A stretch of 7,848 bases of DNA from Natronohydrobacter sp. (lineage in GTDB: Bacteria > Pseudomonadota > Alphaproteobacteria > Rhodobacterales > Rhodobacteraceae): assembly GCA_007116445.1 (NCBI GenBank), contig SKIM01000334.1, positions 1 to 7,848 of the forward strand. Reading direction: 5' to 3'. Below the pieces are notes generated by a model, which made no database searches, had not been told where the DNA came from, and was given only the letters and a program-made list of their open reading frames with translations. The number at the start of each line of letters is the position of its first letter. Position 1 is the stretch's first letter. This document shows, piece by piece, positions 1 to 6,580 of the stretch. Position numbers and translations under genes: made by a program.

Positions 1-24
1 CGGCCTGAACCGGCCAGGCACAGC

Positions 25-384
25 TTACAGGTCGATCCCTTCCGACAAGGACAGCGCATCATCCAGATCAACGCCGAGATAACGCACAGTGCTGTCCATC
101 TTCGTGTGGCCAAGCAACAGTTGGACTGCGCGCAAGTTGCCGGTCTTCTTGTAAATCTGGACAACCTTGGTGCGGCGCATCGAATGAGTGCCGTAAGCAC
201 TTGGTTCCAACCCGATCGAGAGCACCCAGTCGCGCATGATCCGGGCATATTGGCGCGTGGACAGGTGCGGACTGGCATGGAGACGGCTGGGCCAGAGATA
301 CTCACAACCGATCATTTCAGGATCCTTGATCCATCGCTCCAGCGACAGGCGTGTCGTGTCGGTGATCTCGAAGCGGACAGCCGT
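25..384 (-). pseudogene. 5'-truncated small tyrosine recombinase (phage-type integrase)
   Basis: C-terminal catalytic part of a tyrosine site-specific recombinase. Reading leftwards from about 384, the frame begins with TAVRFEITDTTR, a segment typical of the short (about 190-200 residue) integrases common in alphaproteobacteria. It continues through LHASPHLSTRQYAR, the H-S-M-R-R box (HxxR, bases near 180), LLGHTK (third catalytic His) and STVRYLGVD with the nucleophile Tyr, ending at a normal C-terminus and a TAA at 25-27. An internal ATG at 313-315 opens a 96-codon reading frame, but family homology runs upstream of it to about base 380, and the frame closes with a stop at 415-417. What is missing is the N-terminal third, about 75 residues, with the first catalytic Arg and the beta-hairpin Lys. 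The remnant is therefore not expected to recombine DNA. The homology ends where the cytochrome piece begins, so the loss looks like a rearrangement rather than gradual decay. Confidence 0.85.
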
Positions 385-752
385 GCGTCTGGGGCTATCA
401 GTATGCAGGGCGCTTCATTCATGTGCCGAGCGCAGATACTTACGTCGCCTACCACGAGCCGCACAGCACCGCAGTCAAAGCCGATGGCTGTCTGGCCTAC
501 CATCGCGGGGTTGATGAGCTGCGCGACATCCGCACCCAGCATCGGGGTTTTGCAGGGACTGGCGACCGCTCGGGGAGAATTCACAGTGAGATCGTTGCCC
601 TGAAGAGCCAGTTGATGGATGCCGTCCGGGTCTAAGCGGCCGAGATCGCAGGCACGCCGATTGCCTATGCCAACAACTTTCCGTATTTCTTCGTCGATCC
701 CTCCGGCAGTGGCGAGTTGTCACCCGACCAGATCACCCGCGACATTCGCTAT
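384..752 (+). pseudogene. Internal fragment of a multiheme c-type cytochrome gene
   Basis: Reading from 384 gives VWGYQYAGRF, then TYVAYHEPHST, GCLAYHRG, ALKSQLMDAVRV, a TAA stop at 633-635, and in the same frame IAGTPIAYANNFPYFF, VDPSGSGELSPDQ and RDIRYR. From memory this matches a stretch of periplasmic multiheme cytochromes, where YQYAGRF precedes two CxxCH haem sites and YPYFFVD precedes an NRY..WTPR segment. The two expected CxxCH sites read YVAYH (441-455) and CLAYH (489-503), so three of four haem cysteines are Tyr (TAC where TGC is expected). The TAA replaces a codon that is usually Tyr in this family. Both ends are missing: homology starts near 384, where the integrase homology ends, and stops near 750, where ftsH homology begins. 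No frameshift is seen, so the decay is by point mutation. It is very unlikely to yield a working cytochrome. The family assignment rests on pattern memory rather than a search. Confidence 0.72.
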
Positions 753-2298
753 CGTCATCTGCACCCGAACTGACGGACCCAAGCAGCAACTTTTCCGCCG
801 CCCGCCCGGCTAGCAGCGTGACCAGTTGCGCGCGCAAATAGGATTCAGGCAGGGTGTGACGGTCATGGGCGGGCAACATATGCGTGCTGCCAAGACTGCG
901 CCCGCGCGGGATGATCGTGACCTTGTAGATCGGATCGCTGCCCGGGTTGCAAAAGGCCGCCGCCGTATGGCCCGCCTCATGGACAGCCAGCCGGTGGCGT
1001 TCATCAGGCTGGATCGCCAGTGTGCGCACAGTGCCCATCATCACCTTGTCGCGCGCCTCGTCCAGATCGGCATGGGTGATGTCGCCAGCATGACGGCGCG
1101 CGGCCGTAATCGCGGCTTCATTCAGCAGGTTTTTCAGATCCGCCCCTGAAAAACCCGGCGTGCCCGCCGCGACCTGATCCAGATCGACATCGCTGTGCAG
1201 GGGCAGGCCCCTGATATGCACATTCAGGATTGCGCGCCGCGCGTCCTTGTCGGGCAGCGACAGGGTGACATGACGGTCAAACCGCCCCGGACGCAGCAGC
1301 GCGGGGTCCAGCACGTCGGGGCGGTTGGTCGCGGCCAGCACCACCACGGCCTCGCGCGCGCTGAACCCGTCAAGTTCGGCCAGTATCTGGTTCAGCGTCT
1401 GCTCTCTTTCGTCATGGCCCCCACCCAGACCTGTGCCGCGCGTGCGCCCTATACTGTCCAATTCGTCGATAAAGATGATAGCAGGCGCATGCTGCCGTGC
1501 GGCTTCAAACATCTTGCGGACGCGCCCGGCACCAACACCGACGAACATTTCCACAAACTCCGATCCCGAGGTCGAGAAGAACGGCACATCCGCTTCGCCC
1601 GCCAATGCGCGCGCCAGAAGCGTCTTGCCAGTGCCGGGCGGACCCATCATCAGCACCCCATGCGGCACCGTGGCTCCCACGCGCTGGAAACGGTCGGGGT
1701 CGCGCAGGAATTCCACGAGTTCCGACACTTCGCGCTTGGCTTCGTCCTGACCTGCGACATCAGCAAATGTGACCTTGCTGGTCAGCTTCGCGGGTTTCGA
1801 CGACCGACCGCTTAGGAAATCGCCCATCCCGCCACCCAATCCACCGCCCAGACGACCACCCAAGCCGCCCATCATCCGACGGCTGAGCCAGAAATAGAAC
1901 CCAAGGATCAGAATCCATGGCAGAAACCAGATCAAGGCCGAAGGAGCGCGCGGGGCTTGGGCCGTCACGATGACGCCCATATCTTCAAGCAAGGGCAATA
2001 GCGTCGGATCAGGTTGCGCTGGTGTGATGGCCCGCACACGGCTGACGCCATCGCTTCTTTGGTCGTGCAGCCATGCAACAATGGCCGTTTCCTCCAGCGT
2101 CACCTCGCGCACGTCGCTATTGCGGATCAGGGTTTTTATTTCACTGTATGAGATGGTCGCCGTGGCACCGGGCGCGGTCGGTTGTTGCGTCAGCATGAAT
2201 GTCAACGCAACCAAGCCCAATACAAAAAGCCAGAGCATTCGCGCTAGTATCGGTTTGTCAGGCTGTTCAGGCGGCGGTGGCATTCTACGGGTGTTCAT
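733..2298 (-). CDS. ftsH: Accessory FtsH-type AAA+ zinc metalloprotease, C-terminally truncated
   Basis: Membrane-anchored ATP-dependent protease that in intact form unfolds and degrades membrane and regulatory proteins as a hexamer. In 521 residues: TM1 about 20-36, a short periplasmic domain (about 45-118), TM2 about 122-138, a glycine-rich linker (143-159), then the AAA+ module with Walker A GPPGTGKT (219-226), pore loop MFVGVG (251-256), Walker B IIFIDELD (274-281), second region of homology ATNRPDVLDPALLRPGRFDR (323-342, arginine fingers R339 and R342) and the zinc site HEAGH (440-444, catalytic Glu441). FtsH proteins usually run to about 600-650 residues. This one keeps homology to VSSGA and about the next five residues, then ends in ECRG and a TGA lying inside the cytochrome fragment. 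About 110-130 residues are lost, including most of the C-terminal peptidase helices that carry the third zinc ligand, so proteolysis is doubtful. ATPase activity could remain. Start ATG 2296-2298 has a strong GAGGAGG site (2303-2309). The divergence from canonical FtsH suggests an accessory copy. Confidence 0.9.
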   Translation of the reverse strand: MNTRRMPPPPEQPDKPILARMLWLFVLGLVALTFMLTQQPTAPGATATISYSEIKTLIRNSDVREVTLEETAIVAWLHDQRSDGVSRVRAITPAQPDPTLLPLLEDMGVIVTAQAPRAPSALIWFLPWILILGFYFWLSRRMMGGLGGRLGGGLGGGMGDFLSGRSSKPAKLTSKVTFADVAGQDEAKREVSELVEFLRDPDRFQRVGATVPHGVLMMGPPGTGKTLLARALAGEADVPFFSTSGSEFVEMFVGVGAGRVRKMFEAARQHAPAIIFIDELDSIGRTRGTGLGGGHDEREQTLNQILAELDGFSAREAVVVLAATNRPDVLDPALLRPGRFDRHVTLSLPDKDARRAILNVHIRGLPLHSDVDLDQVAAGTPGFSGADLKNLLNEAAITAARRHAGDITHADLDEARDKVMMGTVRTLAIQPDERHRLAVHEAGHTAAAFCNPGSDPIYKVTIIPRGRSLGSTHMLPAHDRHTLPESYLRAQLVTLLAGRAAEKLLLGSVSSGADDDSECRG

Positions 2299-2302
2299 GA
2301 CG

Positions 2303-2309
2303 CCTCCTC
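2303..2309 (-). promoter_or_regulatory. Ribosome binding site of ftsH
   Basis: The minus strand reads GAGGAGG four bases before the ATG at 2298-2296. It is the strongest Shine-Dalgarno match in the window and fixes the ftsH start. Confidence 0.75.
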
Positions 2310-2432
2310 AGTGCAATGGCCTGTGCGTTTCGTACTTATGAATCAGGCGCGCACGGGCAGCTTTCGTTGCAGGATAGCAATTGAACGTCAGCACGTCATT
2401 GCGATGCATCAAGTTGTTGCGTCTTGCAAAGG

Positions 2433-2507
2433 GGTCTGCCCTTCACGCTGGTTCTGATGGGTGCCTGTTATGCGATCATGCGCGGGCTGATGAACCAGCC
2501 GAGCTGA
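2433..2507 (+). pseudogene. Possible 3' remnant of a BCCT-family transporter
   Basis: The frame from 2433 reads GLPFTLVLMGACYAIMRGL and then MNQPS before TGA at 2505-2507. A GLPF..VL...CY...(R/K)GL pattern followed by a short polar tail is the usual end of the last membrane helix of betaine/choline/carnitine transporters. In this frame nothing transporter-like lies upstream of 2433. A neighbouring frame reads HVIAMHQVVASC just before it, which could be the preceding residues displaced by a small insertion near 2428-2433. At most about 35-40 residues of the gene are left. The match is short and from memory, so it could be coincidence. If real, the patatin-GntP pair sits just downstream of an eroded osmolyte-uptake gene. 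Confidence 0.42.
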
Positions 2508-2556
2508 ACCAAAACAAAACCGCGCCGCAACATAGCGCACCGAGCATGCGTTGCAC

Positions 2557-2561
2557 GAGGA
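2557..2561 (+). promoter_or_regulatory. Ribosome binding site deciding the patatin start
   Basis: GAGGA at 2557-2561 lies 8 bases before the ATG at 2570. Alternative in-frame starts (2381 TTG, 2579 ATG, 2606 ATG) have weaker or no such site, so 2570 is preferred. Confidence 0.6.
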
Positions 2562-2569
2562 TCCTGAAG

Positions 2570-3664
2570 ATGATAGAAATGCCGCACCGCGGCATTGGAA
2601 ACCACATGGCAGCTTCAGGCAATCGCAAGTGCATCAATCTGGCCCTTCAGGGCGGCGGGTCACATGGGGCGCTGACGTGGGGCGTTCTGGATCGGCTTCT
2701 GGAAGACGACCGGCTGCAGATTGGCGAGATCAGCGGCACCAGTGCCGGGGCGATGAATGCCGTGGTGCTGGCCGATGGCTTTGAACGCGGCGGGCGTGAG
2801 GCGGCGCGGGCGTCACTCGAAGACTTCTGGCGCGCGATCAGCCGCGCGGCGATGGCGTCGCCTTTGCAACGCAGCCCGCTGGACCGGATGCTGGGGCAGT
2901 ACAGTCTGGACGCCTCGCCCGGCTATCTGTTCTTCGAAGGGCTCAGTCGGGTGCTATCGCCATATCAGTTGAACCCCCTGAACATCAATCCGTTGCGCGA
3001 TCTGGTTGAAGAACAGGTCGATTTCGATAACGTGAACCGCTGCAAGTCGATCGCGGTCCATGTGACGGCGACGCATGTGCGCACCGGGCGCGCGCGCATC
3101 TTTTCACGCGGGGCGGTCACACTGGATGCGGTGATGGCTTCGGCCTGTCTGCCGCAGCTTTATCCGGCGGTTGTGATCGATGACGAACTCTATTGGGATG
3201 GCGGATTCAGCGCCAATCCGGCCTTGATGCCGCTGGTGATCAGCAAAGCCAGCCCCGATATCGTGATCGTACAGATCAACCCGGTGGTGCGCCATGACAC
3301 CCCCCTATCGGCCCGCGACATTATGAACCGCGTGAACGAGATCAGCTTCAACACGGCCCTGATCAAGGAATTGCGCGCCATCTCACTGATGCAGGAGATT
3401 GTTGCGGCCAAGGGTGTCGACCTTGGTGCGGCGGGGCAAACCTATATCCACCTGATCCACACTGACGCGGAGGTGCAGGATCTCTCTGCCTCGAGCAAGA
3501 TGAATGCGGAGTGGTCCTATCTGCGGCTTTTGTTCCAGCGCGGGCGGGGCTGGGCAGAGGGATGGCTGGACGCGAATTTTGACCGGATCGGGCAGGAATC
3601 GACCTTTGATCTGGCGGCCTTTTTCGACGACCCGTCTGTCGCGCTCTCGCAAGCGGAGCGCTAA
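2570..3664 (+). CDS. Patatin-like phospholipase/serine hydrolase
   Basis: Cytoplasmic serine hydrolase of the patatin family, which cleaves acyl esters with a Ser-Asp dyad. In the 364-residue product from ATG 2570, INLALQGGGSHGALTWG carries the oxyanion-hole glycines (GGGSHG, 28-33), GTSAG (56-60) holds the nucleophile Ser58, and YWDGGFSANPAL holds the catalytic Asp210 in a D-G-G motif. All key residues are present. There is no signal peptide, and length fits the family (about 330-370). Starts at 2579 or 2606 are possible alternatives. The earlier in-frame TTG at 2381 would add 63 residues without family character. The stop at 3662-3664 is 3 bases before the GntP-family gene, so the two are almost certainly co-transcribed. 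In other proteobacteria this patatin type is often beside a GntP permease and 3-hydroxybutyrate dehydrogenase. A role in releasing 3-hydroxyacids or fatty acids from storage or membrane esters is an inference. The true substrate cannot be read from sequence. Confidence 0.92.
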   Translation: MIEMPHRGIGNHMAASGNRKCINLALQGGGSHGALTWGVLDRLLEDDRLQIGEISGTSAGAMNAVVLADGFERGGREAARASLEDFWRAISRAAMASPLQRSPLDRMLGQYSLDASPGYLFFEGLSRVLSPYQLNPLNINPLRDLVEEQVDFDNVNRCKSIAVHVTATHVRTGRARIFSRGAVTLDAVMASACLPQLYPAVVIDDELYWDGGFSANPALMPLVISKASPDIVIVQINPVVRHDTPLSARDIMNRVNEISFNTALIKELRAISLMQEIVAAKGVDLGAAGQTYIHLIHTDAEVQDLSASSKMNAEWSYLRLLFQRGRGWAEGWLDANFDRIGQESTFDLAAFFDDPSVALSQAER

Positions 3665-3667
3665 GCC

Positions 3668-5050
3668 ATGCTGGGGGTCTTCGTCATCGCTGCCGCGCTG
3701 GCCGGGCTGATGTTTCTGGCCTATCGCGGGCTGAGCCTGCTTCTGCTGGCACCAGCCATGGCGCTTCTGGCAGTTCTGGCCGCCGAGGGGGGGCCGGTTC
3801 TGGCCAGCTACACCCAGATATTCATGGAGGCGACGGGCGGGTTCATCATCCAGTACTTCCCCCTGTTCCTGCTGGGGGCGGTTTTTGGCAAGCTGATGGA
3901 GGCATCGGGCTCCGCGCGGGTATTGGCGGACGGGGGCATCCACGGGTTGGGGCCAGACAAGGCGATCCTGGCCGTTGTCTTGTCCTGTGCCTTGATGACT
4001 TATGGCGGCGTGTCGCTGTTCGTGGTGGCCTTTGCCGTATGGCCGATCGCTGCCGCCCTGTTCCGCGAGTCGGACCTGCCGAAGGTGCTGATCCCGGCGA
4101 GCATTGCCCTTGGCGCCTTCACCTTCACGATGACCGCGCTGCCGGGCACGCCGGCAATTCAGAATGCGATCCCGATGCCGTATTTCGGCACCACACCCTT
4201 CGCCGCGCCGGGGCTGGGGCTGATCACCGGGGCGCTGATGCTGGGCTTCGGATGGGGCTGGCTGGAATACCGCGCGCGGGCCTTAGGGCCCGGTTACGGC
4301 ACCGACCCCGAAGAGAGTGCGGCGGGCAAGGATCCTGTCAGCACCCCGTCGCTGACCGTGGCCGCGCTGCCGCTGGTGCTGGTTCTGGCCCTGAACCTTG
4401 CCTTCACCTTCCTGTTGATCCCGGCGATGGACACGGGCTATCTGTCGCAGCCGGAATTCGGCGAAACGGATGTTGGTTCGGTGCGCGGCGTCTGGTCAAT
4501 CATTGCGGCACTGACGCTGGCCTCGCTTGTGCTCGTTGCGCTCAATTGGCGCCGGTTGGCTGAAGGGATGGGCGAAACGCTGGAAGATGGCGCACAGGAT
4601 TCGCTCAAGCCCATATTCAACACTGCAAGCCTTGTGGGTTTCGGCGCGGTGATTGCATCGCTTTCTGCCTTTGGCGTGATCCGCGACTGGGTGGTGACCG
4701 TGGGCGGGGATAACCCGCTGATTTCGCTGGCGGTCGGCACCAGCCTGCTGGCGGGGATGACCGGCTCTGCCTCGGGGGGTATGTCGATCGCATTGTCGAC
4801 CCTGGGCGAGACCTATCTGGAGATGGGGCTGGCTGCCGGGGTGTCGCCCGAACTGCTGCACCGGGTGACGGCTGTAGCAACCGGCGGGCTGGACGCGCTG
4901 CCGCATAATGGCGCGGTAATCACCTTACTGACAATCTGCGGTCTGACCCATCGCGAGGCATACAAGGACATAGCTGTGGTCGCTGTCCTGATCCCGACTC
5001 TTGCGCTGGTGGTGCTCGTCACACTCGGAACGGCTTTCGGAAACTTCTGA
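3668..5050 (+). CDS. GntP-family permease (putative hydroxy-acid/3-hydroxybutyrate transporter)
   Basis: Inner-membrane secondary transporter of the gluconate/H+ symporter (GntP) superfamily, 460 residues with about 12 predicted hydrophobic helices. Family-type signatures are TYGGVSLFVVAFAVWP (111-126), LPGTPAIQNAIP (158-169), a polar loop around 205-225, TGSASGGMSIAL (365-376) and GGLDALPHNGAVITL (406-420) near the C-terminus. The length is usual for the family and both halves are intact. The ATG at 3668 follows the patatin stop by 3 bases, with GGAG at 3655-3658 inside the patatin coding end, which points to coupled translation. GntP members carry gluconate, other sugar acids or short hydroxy acids. 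The patatin neighbour makes 3-hydroxybutyrate or a similar hydroxy acid the best guess, but this is an inference. The 3-hydroxybutyrate dehydrogenase gene that often completes this cluster is absent, and the next gene is convergent. Confidence 0.9.
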   Translation: MLGVFVIAAALAGLMFLAYRGLSLLLLAPAMALLAVLAAEGGPVLASYTQIFMEATGGFIIQYFPLFLLGAVFGKLMEASGSARVLADGGIHGLGPDKAILAVVLSCALMTYGGVSLFVVAFAVWPIAAALFRESDLPKVLIPASIALGAFTFTMTALPGTPAIQNAIPMPYFGTTPFAAPGLGLITGALMLGFGWGWLEYRARALGPGYGTDPEESAAGKDPVSTPSLTVAALPLVLVLALNLAFTFLLIPAMDTGYLSQPEFGETDVGSVRGVWSIIAALTLASLVLVALNWRRLAEGMGETLEDGAQDSLKPIFNTASLVGFGAVIASLSAFGVIRDWVVTVGGDNPLISLAVGTSLLAGMTGSASGGMSIALSTLGETYLEMGLAAGVSPELLHRVTAVATGGLDALPHNGAVITLLTICGLTHREAYKDIAVVAVLIPTLALVVLVTLGTAFGNF

Positions 5051-5081
5051 TCCAGCATAGTAAGAAAGGCTTTGATTTCAG

Positions 5082-5102
5082 CCTCACAACTTGGTCGTGA
5101 GG
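5082..5102. terminator. Weak hairpin between the convergent permease genes
   Basis: CCTCAC at 5082-5087 and GTGAGG at 5097-5102 form a perfect 6-base stem with a 9-base loop, in the 80-base gap between the two convergent stop codons. A second overlapping option pairs AGGCT (5067-5071) with AGCCT (5080-5084). Neither is followed by a T tract on either strand, so intrinsic termination is uncertain. Position between convergent genes is the main support. Confidence 0.3.
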
Positions 5103-5130
5103 GCCTGACAGCTCGAAGGCTCAGCAAAGC

Positions 5131-6579
5131 TCAAGCTACCCATGTCACGAGCACCACCAGAATGGCCCCCGCAGACAGTGCATAGACCAGCACAGGGGCA
5201 AGCGTATGGCGCAAGACCTCGCCGTCTCGCCCGGTCAGCCCCACAGTCGCCGTGCCTGCGATGATGTTATGCGGTGCGATGGCATTTCCGATGGCGGCCC
5301 CCACGCCTTGCCCTGCGACCATCAGGATGAGCGGCAGGTCCAGACTGCGCGCCGTGGCGGCCTGAAATTCGGTGAAAAGGATATTTGAAGCCGTTGCCGA
5401 CCCGCTGACGAAGGTGCCCAAGGCCCCGATGAGCGGGACAAGAAGCGGCCAGAACGCCCCTGTCTGCGCCGCTGCCTCGGCCGCCTGTGCGATCAGCCCG
5501 CCATGCACCATCAGCCGCGCCAGCGCCAGCATCACGAAAAGCGCGAGCGCCACTGGCACAAGCCTGCGCAGCGCGGCCCCCATTGCAGGGCCAAGCGCTG
5601 CGCGACGTCCCGTCAGCGATGCCGCCAGCACCAGACCCAGCATCAGCAACTTGCCAGGATGGTAAAGCGGTGCCAACCCGCCAGAATAACCCTGCAAGTC
5701 CCATCCCAGCCAAAGCCCTGACAGGGTGGCTTGCAAGGGGGCAACCAGGCGTGTCAGCAGAACCAGTGCCAGGATCAGCAGATAGGGCAGAAGATCGGCA
5801 AGCTCCCACCTCGCGTTGCTCTGAATGCTTTTGCGGCGGATCAGCATAACGAAGACTATACCACCAATGAACGCACCGCCCAAGGTCGGCAGTTCCGGCC
5901 CGGTCAGCCAAGCCAGCGCCATTGCGGGCAGGACAAAGCACGCCGCTGCCAGCAGGGCCAGCCGTATCTGCGCGCCCGTCAGCCTGCCCCCCTGCGCCAG
6001 CCGCATGACAGCCAGAGCGAGCAGGCTTATCGGCACCAGATGCAGAGCCATCGTCCAGCCCGAAAGCGCGGCGGCGGGCAAGTCCAGTAGCGCAATCTGC
6101 GACAGCGCAGGCGTGCCCACGGCCCCGAAGGAAACGCCACCCGCATGTCCCAGAAGCGCCAGTGCCACAGCTCGGACCGGCGCGAAGCCCAAGCCCACTA
6201 GCAAGGGCGCGGCGAGGGCAACCGGCGTACCGAACCCTGCCGCCCCTTCCATGAACAGCCCGAAAAACCACGCGATCAGCAATGCCTGCACTGCGCGGTC
6301 ATCGCTGATCTGCACCAGCGCCTTGCGGAAGCGGTCGAACGCGCCTACGCGCGCCTGCAACTCAAAGATCGCGAGCGCGGGAAGGATGATCCACAGGATC
6401 GTGGCCGTGCTGCTGGCCGCTTCCAGCCCCGCCCCGACCAGCAAGACCACATCCAGCCGCCCGAAACCCAAGATAACCGCAAGCGCGACCCCCAGCCCAG
6501 CCGCCCCGGCCAACGCCGCCCGCCAATGCAGAAGCGCCAGTACGACCAGTAGCGGCAGACCGGCCAGTAGCGCCTGCAT
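5131..6579 (-). CDS. lldP: L-lactate permease family transporter (LctP/LldP type)
   Basis: Inner-membrane lactate/2-hydroxy-acid:H+ symporter of the lactate permease family, 482 residues and strongly hydrophobic throughout. Diagnostic motifs are EGAAGFGTPVALAAPL (111-126), GGVSFGAVGTPALSQ (147-161), VSGSATASNILFTEF (391-405) and, near the end, VGAAIGNAIAPHNI followed by AGTATVGL (426-448). E. coli LldP is about 550 residues, and this shorter form is probably a lineage variant since both conserved ends are present. The ATG at 6577-6579 starts 1 base after the TGA of the upstream D-lactate dehydrogenase, so translation is coupled and the two genes form one operon read from the promoter near 7720. 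The coupling indicates lactate as the substrate, possibly both isomers, in uptake or in export of fermentation product. Direction and stereospecificity cannot be told from sequence. Confidence 0.92.
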   Translation of the reverse strand: MQALLAGLPLLVVLALLHWRAALAGAAGLGVALAVILGFGRLDVVLLVGAGLEAASSTATILWIILPALAIFELQARVGAFDRFRKALVQISDDRAVQALLIAWFFGLFMEGAAGFGTPVALAAPLLVGLGFAPVRAVALALLGHAGGVSFGAVGTPALSQIALLDLPAAALSGWTMALHLVPISLLALAVMRLAQGGRLTGAQIRLALLAAACFVLPAMALAWLTGPELPTLGGAFIGGIVFVMLIRRKSIQSNARWELADLLPYLLILALVLLTRLVAPLQATLSGLWLGWDLQGYSGGLAPLYHPGKLLMLGLVLAASLTGRRAALGPAMGAALRRLVPVALALFVMLALARLMVHGGLIAQAAEAAAQTGAFWPLLVPLIGALGTFVSGSATASNILFTEFQAATARSLDLPLILMVAGQGVGAAIGNAIAPHNIIAGTATVGLTGRDGEVLRHTLAPVLVYALSAGAILVVLVTWVA

Positions 6580-6580
6580 A

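Larger units (their letters stand above)
2299..2569. other. Divergent intergenic region between ftsH and the patatin gene
   Basis: About 270 bases separate the divergently transcribed ftsH and patatin-like genes. The region must hold promoters for both, but I see no convincing -35/-10 pair on either strand. A short TTGC-N6-GCAA inverted repeat lies at 2367-2380. Bases 2433-2507 resemble the tail of a transporter gene and are described separately. An open frame runs in phase with the patatin gene from 2381, but its translation has no family character and lacks a good ribosome site, so it is not taken as coding. Confidence 0.5.

Noticed and set aside
1..24. GGCC-containing repeat downstream of the integrase as an attachment or terminator site
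   Set aside because: Too short and cut by the window edge. No tRNA end or direct repeat partner is visible.
106..603. A 165-codon plus-strand frame across the integrase and cytochrome remnants
   Set aside because: It reads antisense to the integrase and out of frame with the cytochrome fragment, and has no family character.
1195..1815. Plus-strand frames opposite the FtsH ATPase domain
   Set aside because: They are antisense to Walker A/B and other strongly conserved motifs and have no recognisable protein character.
2367..2380. TTGC-N6-GCAA inverted repeat between ftsH and the patatin gene
   Set aside because: Only four bases per arm and no mapped promoter beside it. Such repeats occur often by chance.
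2381..2569. N-terminal extension of the patatin protein by 63 residues from a TTG
   Set aside because: The added sequence has no family similarity and no ribosome site, and the start at 2570 has a well-placed GAGGA.
3383..3943. A 186-codon minus-strand frame across the patatin-GntP boundary
   Set aside because: It is opposite two well-supported genes, with Gln/Arg-rich shadow composition and no ribosome site noted.
5267..6271. A 334-codon minus-strand frame inside the lactate permease
   Set aside because: It is the same strand shifted by one base, with low-complexity Gly/Ala/Arg composition and no family signature. The permease frame holds all known motifs.
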